Notes: generated by a model not told the origin, from the letters alone. Counted from the stretch's first letter, positions 35,648-46,300 are shown. The stretch is 64,000 nucleotides of DNA from Bolinopsis microptera (GCF_026151205.1 NC_087078.1:18493118-18557117); one strand, 5' to 3'. Program-made: numbers and translations.

Positions 35648-35732
35648 GTGCACTAACCGCATCGACAGTAGCCTCCATAGCCTCCACGGCTCCCGCAACC
35701 ATCTGGTTGATCATTTGTTGTTGTTGTGCCAT
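30158..35732 (-). CDS. TXNDC9: Thioredoxin domain-containing protein 9
   Basis: Six coding exons: 35,658-35,732, 33,282-33,365, 32,894-33,024, 31,350-31,511, 30,448-30,542 and 30,158-30,270. All junctions are GT-AG, phases match, and the sum is 219 residues (human 226). Landmarks: [11 protein letters not shown] start, [95 protein letters not shown], and an acidic SSDSELDD end. It is a phosducin-like thioredoxin-fold protein that in other animals binds the CCT chaperonin and affects tubulin/actin folding. As in the family, the redox CxxC is absent (the site reads DTSFRC). Introns are loaded with insertions: a gypsy remnant and TAAC repeats in intron 1, a Transib-like element in intron 3 and a minisatellite in intron 4. 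It lies upstream-to-downstream with NUP93 on the same strand. Confidence 0.95.
30941..31277 (+). repeat. 17-bp minisatellite AGGATTGTAGGATAGGA
   Basis: About twenty tandem copies with rare changes (two units read GGATTGAAGG) in TXNDC9 intron 4, ending about 70 bp from exon 4. The unit length equals that of the unrelated array at 25.1 kb. Because 17 is not a multiple of three and the unit has no stop in some frames, it creates long spurious open frames on the minus strand. Confidence 0.96.
31537..32648. mobile_element. Nonautonomous Transib-like element with RSS-heptamer ends
   Basis: Both ends carry the 12-bp inverted repeat CACAGTGGGCCA (31,537-31,548 and its complement at 32,637-32,648), flanked on each side by a perfect 5-bp duplication CGGGT (31,532-31,536 and 32,649-32,653). 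Termini beginning CACWRTG with GC-rich 5-bp target duplications are characteristic of Transib transposons, the superfamily that gave rise to RAG1; CACAGTG is the V(D)J heptamer. The second CTGTAAT motif also recurs inside both ends. The 1.1-kb interior is AT-rich and has no transposase. It sits in TXNDC9 intron 3. Superfamily assignment rests on termini and duplication alone. Confidence 0.65.
33531..35386 (+). mobile_element. Truncated Ty3/gypsy element bounded by inverted LTR ends
   Basis: A 1,856-bp element flanked by GTAAT on both sides (33,526-33,530 and 35,387-35,391), a 5-bp target duplication. Its left 86 bp (33,531-33,616), starting TGTTGTATC, recurs perfectly as the reverse complement at 35,301-35,386. 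The left end is in the position of a 5' LTR before gag. The right end is the same LTR start in inverted orientation, joined directly to the middle of the reverse transcriptase. So the integrated unit has two U3-type ends and no U5 end. It lies in TXNDC9 intron 1. Confidence 0.85.
33630..35336 (+). CDS. Gypsy gag-protease-partial reverse transcriptase
   Basis: The ATG at 33,630 ([11 protein letters not shown]) is preferred over an upstream in-frame GTG because it is the first ATG after the LTR-like end. In order: a gag region (about 1-200; [28 protein letters not shown]), a CCHC zinc knuckle ([14 protein letters not shown], preceded by another Cys cluster), an aspartic protease with [11 protein letters not shown] and LLGRDWI, and the fingers of a reverse transcriptase ([30 protein letters not shown]). 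The polymerase breaks off at GGKKFT; the last residues are read from the inverted LTR end and stop at 35,336. The catalytic YxDD, RNase H and integrase are absent, so it cannot move by itself. The gag-protease frame is fully open, implying recent insertion. Confidence 0.88.
   Translation: MATRKEPWCGDATYLNSWLEQLEEAFILEDLVGDDNDRKRVASLLTYVGRYGYEILKNLFSPAKPNTKKYDELTKALRDHVNPKPVVMVERHRFAQQTQGSKTVTVFLTDLRAAAEHCEFGDFYEDALRDRFICGLADSSIRKALLSEEKTLSLKDAHAKALAREQAASNAKVVVGGESEANYVQQTTPKWGKKEQNNRHQRTTAQEAETICKFCKLKVRNSKCSENNCKTSCFLCGKVGHTKRFCFKNPRKSNSHNVEIDDSLNSNSHNVEIDDYLTSMNYIDTFLTSTVDSKPMINLFVNSHPVEMELDTGSQLTIISKSALQGCRNLGLRLSDRIIRVANGQLVKNIMQGSVEVSCSGCKYSNLTVHVVDQPFPSLLGRDWIRRLFGEDWLSKFDVEGTGSGINMVYDSSKCASQISSGKDPNSEREPGDMTDFLNRVRGNSVFEDGVGLIKDFRANIQVKEGSMPVYRKSRTVAYALREKVDNDLRRQVREGLLENVEHSKYASPIVIVDKPDGAIRICGDYKATVNPQLDAKQYPLPTEEECFYPMRGGKKFTRTRETLTFQT
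35392..35656. repeat. TAAC/TAAG tetranucleotide-rich tract
   Basis: Irregular repeats of CTAA, such as GTAACTAACTAAG, fill the space between the gypsy element and TXNDC9 exon 1, right up to the splice donor at 35,656-35,657. Confidence 0.9.
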
Positions 35733-36389
35733 GACTACAAACTTTACTACTGAGTCAATGGTATGAGTTAGAAATGTTGAATGTTGAAAAGGAAGGATGT
35801 TTCGTGGCTTTTACAATTTTAGATACACAATTTATTTTTGCAATGATTGCTTTTTTATGAGATGAGCAACTACATTAATTTTGACCAGGTCAAAGGAATT
35901 AGAAAACGCAATAAAAATGACATTAATGTTGTCTCACAAGCATGATTATCATTATATTCAAATTTTATTGATTATATATCAAATCAAAATTCAGGTCAAA
36001 ATATAAAATATCATGGAATGTATTTCGATTTTGTTAATTGATACTTTAAAACAAGAGTAACAAAATAGTTTGCTGTAATCAGCACAATACTAGTTTAACA
36101 GCACATGACATATGATGAAAATATCATTACAGCTTACATGACACCACCAATTGCTTCATGATTTCACAAGATAAAAATCCGACTGCAACACAAATAAAAA
36201 GAATTCTTTAAAAGGATTGGCCATAAAATTTAAAATAAATTAGGATAAAAACGCTCTCGAGTTAAGGCCGGATGTAGCAATAATGCAGCTAATTTAAAAA
36301 ACATCTCCATGTTTACGTATTGTATTCCTCAAATCACCCGATCATAGAACCTAATGTTAATTCATCAAACCTCACACACGTGAATTAAT
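35733..36389. other. TXNDC9-NUP93 intergenic region
   Basis: About 660 bp of AT-rich sequence that must hold the TXNDC9 promoter and 5' UTR and the NUP93 3' UTR, as both genes are on the minus strand. No distinct motif can be assigned. Confidence 0.6.
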
Positions 36390-38774
36390 TCAATATCTCA
36401 TAGGAGCATCTAACATACTCAACTGTGCATGAGTGTCACCAGGCATACTATACGGCAACATACCCGCAAATCGCATCACAACTCTCGCCTGATCTCTAAT
36501 CTTCTGAGCTTGTTTGTTCTGCGCACCGTACAGACTATTGCCTGTTTTACTTGCATTTTTGTACAGTTTGTTAAGGATCGACATGACCATGATCAGAATG
36601 TCTGGAATGCATCTGCGTAACTCGTCGCTAAATGATTTGAATGCTTGGACTCTGTGGTTAATCGTGTCTTGCTGCAGAGGAATAATCTGCAGACGACCGA
36701 TAACACTCAAGGCTTCCTCCAATTTGTCGTGGCCACAATGATACAGCTTGTGGAACTTATAAAGATCCAGAAGCAGCAGGAACTGCTTGCGGAGGCCTGT
36801 ATTAGCGTTTGTAGTGCGCGGTTCCACATTAACCGCAATCTCGTTGATATGTTCGTGAGCTTTGTCGTTGGGCATCAGTTTTCGTGAAAGTTCCTCATTA
36901 AGAATCTCCAGGACCTTGTCATAGTTGTGGGCAAGTTCGTACAGTGTGACTGCTTCTTCCCAACATCCACGTTTTTCAGATGCTTCAGCAACAGTGGATA
37001 TGATCTGGGAGTGATTAACGTTGAACCTATCAATTGCTCCCTTTGTTTTTCTACCCGATGAGTCAAGAGTTCCTAAGAGCGTCTGATACTCCTTACTTTC
37101 CTGGATCAACTCTGCAATGCAAACTGTAAACATGTCCTCACCATCTTCATTCTGGACTCCGTGTAAAATATAATAGTAGTTCAGAGCACTTGTAGGGTTG
37201 GAACACGCAAACTTTCTCGTGTACCCGATAATAATTCTGGTAAGGTTTAAACGTTTGTGAGGAGACGGATCATCTTCACATTCACTCAGGACTGGTTGGT
37301 GGGGTGTAACAGAGAGGTTTATCATCCCATTTGAGTGCAAAGCCAGAGCCAGATGAATTGCGTTAGCTCTGCTTTCCTCGTTTCGGTACAAAACTTCAAT
37401 AGCAGATTCGTACAAGCCAGTTAAAAGTAAGACCAGAGCATACAAGTAAGGGCTCTGGAGAGAGTTAAAGTGATTCTCTCCATACTCCTGCAATACGTGC
37501 TCCTGAACTTCTGACAGTGAGATTTTGTCTTTATTAGATCGGAAGTCTCTGCCAGAGGAACTGCAAGTTAAAACGTGAACTAGCTTCAACCATAGGTAAT
37601 CTTGGACTGTTGTCAAAATGTCCCCATGTGTTCTTTCCATATCACACCCACCTAGTATAGAGAAAACCAGCCTCTTGTAAGGATCATTGCAGTTGTTCAC
37701 GCCACCATAATAAAGCTGCCTTACTTTATCCCTGGCTGCAGAGGGTGCGGAGATGTTGGCCCAGTTCTCTAGAATGGACTCCACCTCACCTTCGTATCCA
37801 TCATCCTGAAGAGCTTGCAGTGCAGCGGCAGCAGATCCACAACGTAAACACACAAAGACAAGTCCCCAAACTGAGGATTCTTGAGTTCTGACAGAAAGAT
37901 AACTGGATGCCAGCTCCATAACACCAGGCACTCCTCCCAGTTCAGCTTGTTCAAGGTGCCCACAAATAGTACTTTGAACGAACTGCTGAAATCCTTTCTC
38001 AAGATACTCAACCGACTTTTTGACCAGATCAAGAGAATTACTAGGTTTAAAACGGAGAAGAGGGTCATCAAAACAGCAACTGTTTACCAAGACTTCAACT
38101 AATTCCCAACAGTCTAGTACTGCTTTGCTCTCTCCAAACTCGTGAATTGTGCTCATAAACTCATCTATTAAAGGATATCTTCGACCAGCTATTACAGCAT
38201 CGTTTCTCCTTCCTATGACATCAGCAAATGATATCTCATCTTGGGACATAACAGATTCTTTACCCCAGTAAGAATTATTGACAGACAATGGCTGGATATC
38301 AACTGGGACATGGAAGTCGCTCTTAGTAGAACCTAGTAGAGCTGACAAGACTCTCTCTTTCTCTTCCTCCCAAAATTGCTGCAAAGCCTGGCTGTGGCGC
38401 TGAGAAGCTGATTTCATGGTACTGTTTTTGCTCTCTATAATGGCGCCAAGAAGTGCTTGTTCCCGCTCTCCTTTTAAAAATCCTTGAATATCTGTAACAG
38501 GAGAAATTTCTGTAGGTTCAATTGTTGTTGATTTAAGGGTTTCCATTTTTTGAGCCATTGACGGTACATCAAAACCTCGAGATCCCAAAAGAATTGAAGC
38601 TTTTACATCAGCACTATCATCAGTTGCCATGGCAGCTGTCTTCATCCATAGTCGCTCACCAGCCTCTGCAATCTGTCCCAAGTTTCTGTGAACTCTAGGA
38701 AGAGAAGCAGCATTTGCAGTGTCAGCATTTAACTGCTCAGCACTTTGGAGAAGGTCAGCAAAGCTGATGGACAT
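36390..38774 (-). CDS. NUP93: Nucleoporin NUP93
   Basis: A single uninterrupted frame of 794 residues (human NUP93 is 819). The start MSISFADLLQSAEQLNADT aligns with the vertebrate N-terminal coiled segment. Conserved blocks include ADVKASILLGSRGFD, DIQGFLKGEREQALL, FADVIGRRNDAVIAGRRYPLI, YYGGVNNCNDPYKRLVFSILGGCD, DYLWLKLVHVL, LTRIIIGYTRKFACSNPTSALNYYYIL and SRKLMPNDKAHEHINEIA. NUP93 is an alpha-helical solenoid scaffold of the inner ring of the nuclear pore, linking NUP205/NUP188, NUP155 and the NUP62 complex. The coding part lacks introns although neighbours have several. A polypyrimidine-AG just before the ATG (TCTCTCAG then GATG) suggests a 5' UTR intron. Retroposition is possible but no poly-A tail is evident. 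Confidence 0.97.
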   Translation of the reverse strand: MSISFADLLQSAEQLNADTANAASLPRVHRNLGQIAEAGERLWMKTAAMATDDSADVKASILLGSRGFDVPSMAQKMETLKSTTIEPTEISPVTDIQGFLKGEREQALLGAIIESKNSTMKSASQRHSQALQQFWEEEKERVLSALLGSTKSDFHVPVDIQPLSVNNSYWGKESVMSQDEISFADVIGRRNDAVIAGRRYPLIDEFMSTIHEFGESKAVLDCWELVEVLVNSCCFDDPLLRFKPSNSLDLVKKSVEYLEKGFQQFVQSTICGHLEQAELGGVPGVMELASSYLSVRTQESSVWGLVFVCLRCGSAAAALQALQDDGYEGEVESILENWANISAPSAARDKVRQLYYGGVNNCNDPYKRLVFSILGGCDMERTHGDILTTVQDYLWLKLVHVLTCSSSGRDFRSNKDKISLSEVQEHVLQEYGENHFNSLQSPYLYALVLLLTGLYESAIEVLYRNEESRANAIHLALALHSNGMINLSVTPHQPVLSECEDDPSPHKRLNLTRIIIGYTRKFACSNPTSALNYYYILHGVQNEDGEDMFTVCIAELIQESKEYQTLLGTLDSSGRKTKGAIDRFNVNHSQIISTVAEASEKRGCWEEAVTLYELAHNYDKVLEILNEELSRKLMPNDKAHEHINEIAVNVEPRTTNANTGLRKQFLLLLDLYKFHKLYHCGHDKLEEALSVIGRLQIIPLQQDTINHRVQAFKSFSDELRRCIPDILIMVMSILNKLYKNASKTGNSLYGAQNKQAQKIRDQARVVMRFAGMLPYSMPGDTHAQLSMLDAPMRY

Positions 38775-39214
38775 CCTGAGAGATATGTGAAATAAGTTTT
38801 ACAGTAAAACACCAATGTTCTGCAGAATTTAAGGAAAGAAAAATGCTGCGGTAAATTGGGGTTTAGGATGAATCAGGGTTTTTAGTGTTCACATTATGTA
38901 TAAATATGTAATAATAAAACAAATATTTAATAAAACAAATATTTATTTTTACGGCACAATCAAACAATATTAATAATAAATAAATCAGGGGAGGTTTGAA
39001 GAAGTTTCAAGTGCTGAAGGCCACTGCTTATCTTAGAATTAGACCGGGGGCGGTAAGTCAAGTTCTGTAAAACAAAGATTTTAGTATAACTTAAATTAAC
39101 AGGCTAACACTAGAATCAAGACAACAGGCTAGGGTGCTTATTTTTCGGAGGAGGGTGGGGGGGGGGGGGGGGGGGTTGACAACATGCTGGGGGTTGCCAA
39201 CATGCTGGGGGTTG
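38775..39214. other. NUP93 upstream region with G-run
   Basis: Likely contains the NUP93 promoter. A G homopolymer lies at 39,157-39,175, followed by two and a half copies of ACATGCTGGGGGTTGCCA. No other feature recognised. Confidence 0.6.
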
Positions 39215-39227
39215 CCAACATGCAACA

Positions 39228-39480
39228 TTAAGAAACTGAATGGAAGGCTTCAAGCTTTTTTAATGGGGGAAACCAGTGCACCTCATCAGGGGACATTGTG
39301 GCCCGAACACACACCTCCACACCATCCGAAAATCCAGTCCTGTGCGCGGCGACAAAGAAGTGACTGTCTCGCACTTTCTTGGTCAATGTCCGGCTATTGC
39401 CCAAATAAGAGGGCAATATTTCCAGGAATATTACCTCTCCACTATTCTCAATTTCCCTTAATTGTGCCTGAGGAGCTGTA
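39228..39480 (+). pseudogene. LINE C-terminal remnant
   Basis: The frame starting near 39,276 contains KEVTVSHFLGQCPAIAQIRGQYF, the kind of H-x-L-x-x-CP-x-x-x-x-R motif found at the extreme C-terminus of many LINE ORF2 proteins. Frames shift several times around it. The first 90 bp recurs inverted at 57,125-57,235. Confidence 0.45.
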
Positions 39481-39925
39481 CCAGACTGGCGGTGTGACAT
39501 AGTGACTACGCATATATGTTGTCTTAGCTCATCGGGAATTTTGAAAACTGGAGCACTAGCAAAATTATGCGTTTTTGCTTTCTAGGGGGCAGGGGCGGGG
39601 CAACATGCAACGTTATGCCACAGGGATCATTGCTGAAAAGACTAGTAAGTAATCATCATTTCTGTACATGCTCTTAAAATTTAGTAGATAAAATCAAATA
39701 AAGTTGGTTGACATTAAGGGTTAAAAAACTACTAACAGACATGTAGTATATAGGAAGCAGGCCAGTGCTAGTGGCCGTGTACCTCAGTGGGTTTTCCCCT
39801 GATTGGGTTTGAGAAGGGCATTATTTGATTAGACTATTAGAGTAGGGCTATGTTTGTATAGCTGTCAAAACTTGGACTGCCGACTGAGTGGCCGTGGTTA
39901 GTTCCGATTGAGAGAAATTAAGGCC

Positions 39926-40517
39926 AGAGGGCCAGGGGGGGGGGGGGGGGGGGGGGGGGTAAATGGAACTTTTTTAGTTTTCACATATTTGATAATAGCT
40001 GCTGGAGACGAACAAGAAGAAAAAAACCGGATCAAAATCTGACCTTGCGCTCCTGAGATATCTCAGGATATATCCTCACTCCCTGATCTTGAGGTTTGGC
40101 ACAGTTGTTCCTTGGGCTGTCACCCACAGTTCTATTGTACAGAATTTTGATATTTGTCTCTGTTCTCGAAATATGAGGTTAACTTTACCCCAAATTCGAC
40201 AGTTTTCGACAGTTTTCCTTATATTTCAAGAACAGAAGCAAATATCAAAATTCTGTAGAATAGAATTGTGGGTGACAGCCCAAGGAACAACTGTGCCAAG
40301 TTTCAGCTTCTGGGTGTGGCCAGTATTCTCAACTAAGGGACTTTTAACTTTTTACAGTTTAAGTTAAAGTTTTACATGTGAACCTCAATATTTGGCACAC
40401 GATATCTTTAAAACGCAAGGCCAGATTTCAGTCCGGTTTTTTCTTCTTGTTTGTCTCCAGCAGCTCTGATCAAACATGTGAAACTGGAAAATCGACTTTT
40501 ACCCCCCCTCCCCTCTG
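39926..40517. mobile_element. Fold-back element with about 295-bp arms and G/C-runs
   Basis: Sequence starting GGCCAGAGGG at 39,926 is mirrored by the sequence ending CCTCTGGCC at 40,517. Arms share GCTGCTGGAGACGAACAAG, the KKP-coding AAAAACCGG stretch and, near the centre, a well-matched stem (TGGCACAGTTGTTCCTTGGG at about 40,097 against its complement at about 40,300). The arms contain poly-G (39,936-39,958). One arm of the same element is at 56,762-57,080, where the second half is replaced by a poly-C run. Confidence 0.75.
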
Positions 40518-40595
40518 GCCTTTTATTTATATTGTTTTGATACTATACTCACTGAAGTGGATAAGACTTGGAACGTTATTTGTCATTATTCCCAG

Positions 40596-40821
40596 ACCGG
40601 CGATGTTATTGTCAATGTTGTCTCCATATGGTTTCCCAGAAAACCTATTTGAAGACCTGTTAAACGTGTCTGGGAAACGAGTTCACGAGCGAATCTCAGT
40701 GCCACTTTACAGCCGGACTGAGATCGAATCAGTCTTGCTAAACTCGAGGAATAAGCTGCATCGAATCGTTGTTTCTAACAATGCTGCAACCTCGATGCTT
40801 TCTTCTGTTAGAATGTATTGA
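40596..40821 (+). other. Short conserved open frame, copied at 56,459-56,671
   Basis: Both arms carry a short frame reading LSxYGFPENLFEDLLNVSG, then GKRVHERISVPLYSRTE, VLLNSRNKLHRIVVSNNAA and a stop shortly after. Only about four residues differ between the copies. I do not recognise the peptide; it may be the tail of a transposable-element gene. Conservation between arms could simply reflect recent duplication. Confidence 0.4.
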
Positions 40822-41471
40822 AAGAGAATATATTACTTTGGAGAATGGCATAAGAATTTCAACTGACTTGGTAAAGAAATTCAAACAATATACACACAAT
40901 ATAACAATGACCCTATATGCTGTATAAAAATTCGATATAAAATTGAATTTAAACTGACTGGTTCTGTGCAAACACAGAAGGATACTTTTATACTTTTATT
41001 TTGAAAACCCAACACTTGAATTATTTTCTAGAAAAGTAGAATGCTTATTAAAGAATTATTATATGAGAATAAAGAAATTAAATCTAAAGTTAAATATGAA
41101 AAGAAAATAACATATAATTAGAAGACTTACAGTTAGTTACTGTAAAATCATGTTACTTAAATTGGTACAGTCGTACGAAAGATTAAATTAAAATAAATAC
41201 CAAACATTTACTTTGCACCCCATTGGCCATTCCCTATGCGAGTTTTAAAGTTATGATCTTCCAAGACGCGCGCCAAGTTGGACATTTGCAACAAATATTT
41301 ACTTACCTGACACGCCAATTATATTTGTATTACGCTTTACCTGGCATGTCAATCCCTGTGCGCGGCGCTCTTTTCAAGCCTCCAGCTGAGTTTAAGAAGA
41401 GCAAGTTAAGTTGACGGATGTTACTCGTCTTAATTTCCTCGAAGTAGCGCGGGCTGCTTTTTTCTCGAAAT

Positions 41472-41544
41472 TTACTGGGCCGCGCTCAGCCGGTCATTCC
41501 GCCTAATCTCTTTAACAACATTAAAGCCTGGGGTCCTCAGGTAA
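41472..41544 (-). mobile_element. Short dispersed repeat (MITE-like)
   Basis: Reverse copy of the TTACCTGAGGACCCCAGG...GGCCCAGTAA family; the inverted-duplication partner is at 55,576-55,657. Confidence 0.7.
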
Positions 41545-42305
41545 CTCGAAATGTAATGCCCCGATGGCTCATGGCAAGTGCTACGAAGTAGCGCGCGCCG
41601 GGCTAAATCATTAACAATGGTCAACAAGTTATGCAATTAACTAACTTAGTAAAAATATTATTTAAGTTGTAAGTATCAGTGTATTATTTGTTTAACGGGA
41701 CAACGGGCGATATCCTTAAAATGTTTGTCTCAATTATTATAGACGGAGTCCAACTGGGCGCGCGTTTTTAAGTTATAAACCTACAATCACTTGTTCACTT
41801 TGTAATAATTTAAACTATACAACAAGCTAGGTAAATCAAAATATGCTTCATATCAAAGTTTTATAACATAATCGTTTGCAAACGTTAATTTAAAATTCAT
41901 AAACGGACTTCAAAATGATTTGACGTGCGCGGCGACGGAAGATGTTTGTTTGAATTGTAAATATTTTAGCATAGCTGTTATATATTAGCTGTTATAGTGT
42001 TATATATTAGCGCGCGCTTTTTTTCGAAGGCCTAGGCGCAATGTGTTAATTGGAGTGTGGAAAACGTTGCCGCTTCAACGAGTGTAACTGGTAACGAGAT
42101 TCATGCAGAACTGGAATAAATTTGAAAATATATACGTGTATATAAAAAACAGATTTATATTCGGACGCTGATTCTGAATCACCCCCATGGGCCATGCCAT
42201 GACATAGAATTTTCATTCTTTTGTATATATTGTAGATTTTTAACCTACCAAGACGCCTCGCCGAGTTAAACTCGTCGCGACGGTATCTTGTACAGTAATA
42301 CTAAT

Positions 42306-42424
42306 GCCCACCCCCATGGGCCTTGTATCACGTTGCGACCCCCACGGTCGTTTCACTATGGTATCGTCCTGACGATACAGGGGGAGCCGCGCACTTCGTG
42401 CGCGGCGGGTCATACAACGTATGA
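42306..42424 (-). repeat. GC-rich dispersed repeat with CGCGCAC palindrome
   Basis: Contains GCCGCGCACTTCGTGCGCGGC, a near-perfect hairpin, next to GATACAGGGGGAGCC. A forward copy lies at 50,072-50,181 in the unique centre of the inverted duplication. Confidence 0.65.
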
Positions 42425-42649
42425 CAACATGGGCCATGCCATGACATAGAATGCCATGACATAGACTTTTCATTTTTTGTATATATTGTAGATTTTTAAC
42501 CTACCAAGACGCCTCGCCGAGTTAAACTCGTCGCGACGGTATATATACGGTAGTATCTTGTACATGGTACAGTAATACTAATGCCAATGGTATAATATTT
42601 GGAACAAATATTTTAAGAGTATCACCCGGGCCGCGTTTTTTATCAAAAC

Positions 42650-43017
42650 ACTTATTTTACATCTGTGTATTCAGTACTCCAACAGCCACATTGTTACACA
42701 AGTGCAACCAGCCAATTACAGGAAGCCGAAGGATTTATTTGGCCAGTGACGGTTAAAGTAGTGTGTATTCTGTACCATACTTTCTTCGCCCAAGACTTTG
42801 CTGCAATGTGCAGCTCCTCATTTAACCCTCACACCCGATTTCTCGAGTATTCGGCTGAGTAGACCGGGGGGCTGCATAGACCACTCAGGATCCTTATATT
42901 AGCTGAACGTCAACGACGCTCACCCCACGACCAGGCAGACAGTGGGTTTCGAACTCACAACCTCACGATTTGCAAAGATGGCGTTCTAACCAACTGCGCT
43001 ACCTGCAGCCATTAAAC
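42650..43017 (-). mobile_element. tRNA-derived SINE, left-arm copy
   Basis: On the minus strand the head (GGCTGCAGGTAGCGCAGTTG from 43,013) has an A-box-like TAGCGCAGTTGGTTAGAACG and a B-box-like GTGAGTTCGAAACCC, followed by a body of about 290 bp. The cloverleaf stems are poorly paired, so it is not a functional tRNA. The partner copy is at 54,460-54,830. Confidence 0.7.
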
Positions 43018-43312
43018 GTGCTCAAAATAACCACGTCCACAGCCTTATAGAAATTAGAAATTAGAAATTAGAAATTAGAAAGATCATTACAAAATTACAT
43101 GTGTCAGATCCCAATCAGTTAAATGAAAGTTATTCAACCAAACAATAAAAAGAACATAATATCTTAAATAAATAATTAAAAGGTTTAAAAGTGTGCACGA
43201 AATAAGGATACTAAGTCATAGCTTACTTTTAGGAAATCTTTCACGAAATAGATTATAAACAAAATTTCTGGTCTCCAAAATGTAATCCTCATGAAATAAT
43301 TTACTGAATTGA

Positions 43313-46300
43313 CTATTTGTGAGTATGTTTGATGTTGTGAAGGTCTGTGCTGTTTCTTTGTCTGATCTCCTTGTAGACAGGACATTCTTTAAGCAAATGG
43401 ACTTCGTCTTCTTTAATGATGTCACTAAACGGGAGCTCATTCAGGAGGTCTATGGTGATTCTGTCTGAGCTGCAGCAGAAGTGGCAAGCTCTGTAGAAGA
43501 TGCTTGAGTTTTTCCAGCCATATCGCCCCGTCTCGATATTAAGTTTGTGGGAGCTTGTCCTCAGCCATGTGGTACATCGGGTTTTCTTGTGATTGGGTAG
43601 AGACAGGTATGGTTCTAATCCAAAGCTGCTTTTGACTTCGTTGTAGAATGTAAGCTTTTTGTTTTCAAGTCGAGCTTTTTCCCACTTTTCTTGGAACCAA
43701 TTTCTCATTCTACTCCGAACGAGTTGGCTGTTCGGCATGGGAACATTCTTCGAGACAATTGTTCGTTTAATTGCTCCTGGGTCAAATGCGTCGGTCAGCG
43801 CTCTCGATGTTCGGAACCAGGTCAGCTCTAGGTTTCTTTGCTCTACAAAAGCATGGCGAACAATCTGTGGTGAGTTTTTTCTGTCAAGGAGGACGAGCCT
43901 GTTGTGGAAGTCAAGAAAGAGCTTACTCAGTTGTATTCCAAGGGGATATCTTCCTGTGTCTCCCCATATCGGGATATTTGAAGTTCTCTTGTTGACCCCA
44001 GTCGTCCATTTTAGCAGCGAGAGATGCATGCGCTCGATGCTGTCGTTCGCTAATTGACTGAGTGTGTCTTTGTCAGACTGTGTTTTCTTCTGGCAGATGT
44101 TGCTGAGAATGTTGGTATAGGGGAGCCACACCTGACTACCGTATGAGACGACAGGAAGTATAAGGGCATCGAAGAGTTTGAGCACAGCCTCTTTAGAAAT
44201 TGAGGAGAGATCAACCGTCTTTTTCAGGGAGAAGTATGCTCGAAGTCCTTTGATCCTGAGCTGCTCTTGGTTAAGCTTCATACTGCCACATATTGTGAAA
44301 TGAGTACCTAGGTAGCAGTAGCTTTTGACCGAGGGGATTACAATACTTCTGCCGTAGGTAAATGTTTTACTCTCGAGTAACTGCCTTCCTGAGGGATTGA
44401 AGATGATGACCGCAGTTTTCTTAATGTTAACAATCAATCCCCAGTTAGTGCAAAATATGTGGAGTTGGTCAATCATTAGCTGAAGACTGACCTTGTTAAG
44501 GGCTAGCAGAACCAGATCGTCCGCCCAAAGCAGGTGAGTAATCTGTTGGTTGTTGAGTTGGGGACTTTCCACTCCGGTTAGGGTGTTAATCTGGAGGGAG
44601 AGTTCGTAGATATAGCATTTGAAGAGTTCTGGGCTCAGGGGGTGGCCCTGTTCCGTTCCTGTATTAACGTCAAAACAAGCCGAGAGCTTTTTAACCATTT
44701 TAAGCCTTGCTTTTGAGTTTCTGTACATGTATTGGAGGCAATCAAAAAACCGCCCCTGCATACCAAGCTTATTTAATTTGTACAATAGTGCTTCTCTTGA
44801 TACCGTGTCGAACGCTTTCTGAAAGTCTACAAAACAGCTGTAGATTCTTTTCCGTTGGACTTTTACATATTTTTCAATACAGGTGTTAAGTGTGAAAATA
44901 TGATCAGAGGTTTGTGCCCCCTTGCAAAATCCTCTCTGGTTCTGTGATTCGGGGCAATGTACAGCTCTGAATTCGAGAAGTCGACTGAGCAAAATATTTG
45001 AAAATAACTTGCCCAGATTGCTGCCCACGGCGATTGCTCGATAGTTATCCGGGTCATGTGGACAACCTTTTTTGTGGAGAGGGGTAACGATAGTGGTGTT
45101 CCAAGGGTATACACCAAACTTAAGACATTCATTAAAGAGTTTTTGAATGAGTTTCACAACTTCGTCCGTCGATGTTTTGAGGAACTCATTAAGAATTAAG
45201 TCGATACCCGCTGCCTTTCCATTTTGTAAGCATTTGATGCCTTTCTTCATTTCTTCCTGGTCGATATCTCTGTTAAGGATTTCAGTGTCGATGATGATTT
45301 CACTTTCATCATTCAGTTTCACCAATTCGTTCGGTACTGTTTTGGTCTTGTACAGATCTTTAAAGAATTTATAAAAGTTCTCTATATCGAAGAGGTCAAG
45401 TACCGACTCTTCTTTATTGGCATCTTTAAGTTTATTGAAGTCCTTCCATGAGATATGCCCGTCTTGCAAGATGTCTTCATTGATTTCTTTGTAGAATAGG
45501 TATTTTTTATGCTTGATGAGACGCTTGTATTCCTTTTTCTTAGCGTAGTACTCAATGCGTATAACATCGTTTCTAGGCTGTTTTCCATATTTTCTGGCAA
45601 GCTTGTTGACTTCTCGTTTCAGTATAATGCATTTTGCATCGAACCAGCGATTTTTGGCCTGAATTCTTGGCTTGCGTTTCTTGGTGATATGATTTTTTCG
45701 GGGACCCTCTACATCTTTGTTGATGTCCACAAGGAGTCTGGTTAATCTAAGGTTAAGACTGTGGACGTCTTCTTCAGAATGACATACTTCGTCAACAAGG
45801 TCAGAGATAGTTTTAAGCGTACTTAGCTTAAGGAGCCTTGCTTTGTATTCTTTTGCTGATTGCTCACCATTCCACTGCACCTTTTCTTGTACATCATCGT
45901 AAAGGTTGAGAGCTGATTCTGAGTCTATTATTTTCTGAGTTGATTTCAAAGAGCACAGCAGCGGCCGATGGTCTGATAGGTCGGAGAGCTCAAGGACTTT
46001 GAAATGTTTGATTACATGTCGTGTGTCGTTTGATAATGCCATATAGTCCACAATACTGGTTCCATTGTATTGGTGTGACGTCGACTCGCCAAATATGTCA
46101 CCTAGAGTGGATCCATTTAGGATAGACATATTACAGCTCTGAATTAAGTCTAGGAATTTTTTACCCCGGTCATTGATGACAGGGTCCCTGCTTGCTCGTT
46201 GTTTGTGGTAAGAAGGGTAGGACTCGATTTGACCTGTTGTGAATTCCTCATTGCAGGGTTGAACCGCTTCATCTGCGTTAAGGTTACCTGTTCTTGCGTT

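Larger units (their letters stand above)
39215..43048 (+). repeat. Left arm of large inverted duplication (outer part)
   Basis: This segment is matched in reverse by about 54,405-57,235. The shared order from outside inwards is: LINE C-terminal remnant, fold-back element with G-run, conserved short frame at 40.6-40.8 kb, MITE at 41.47 kb, GC palindrome area, and a tRNA-headed SINE at 42.65-43.02 kb. Left-only sequence includes about 600 bp at 39,320-39,925. The arm resumes at 47,648-47,842 after the LINE that interrupts it. Copies differ by scattered substitutions and indels, so they are not an assembly echo of one locus. Confidence 0.85.

Noticed and set aside
35392-35656. Interstitial telomeric sequence (TAAC/TTAG)
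   Set aside because: The unit is an irregular tetranucleotide and lacks the CCCTAA hexamer; a simple microsatellite in an intron.
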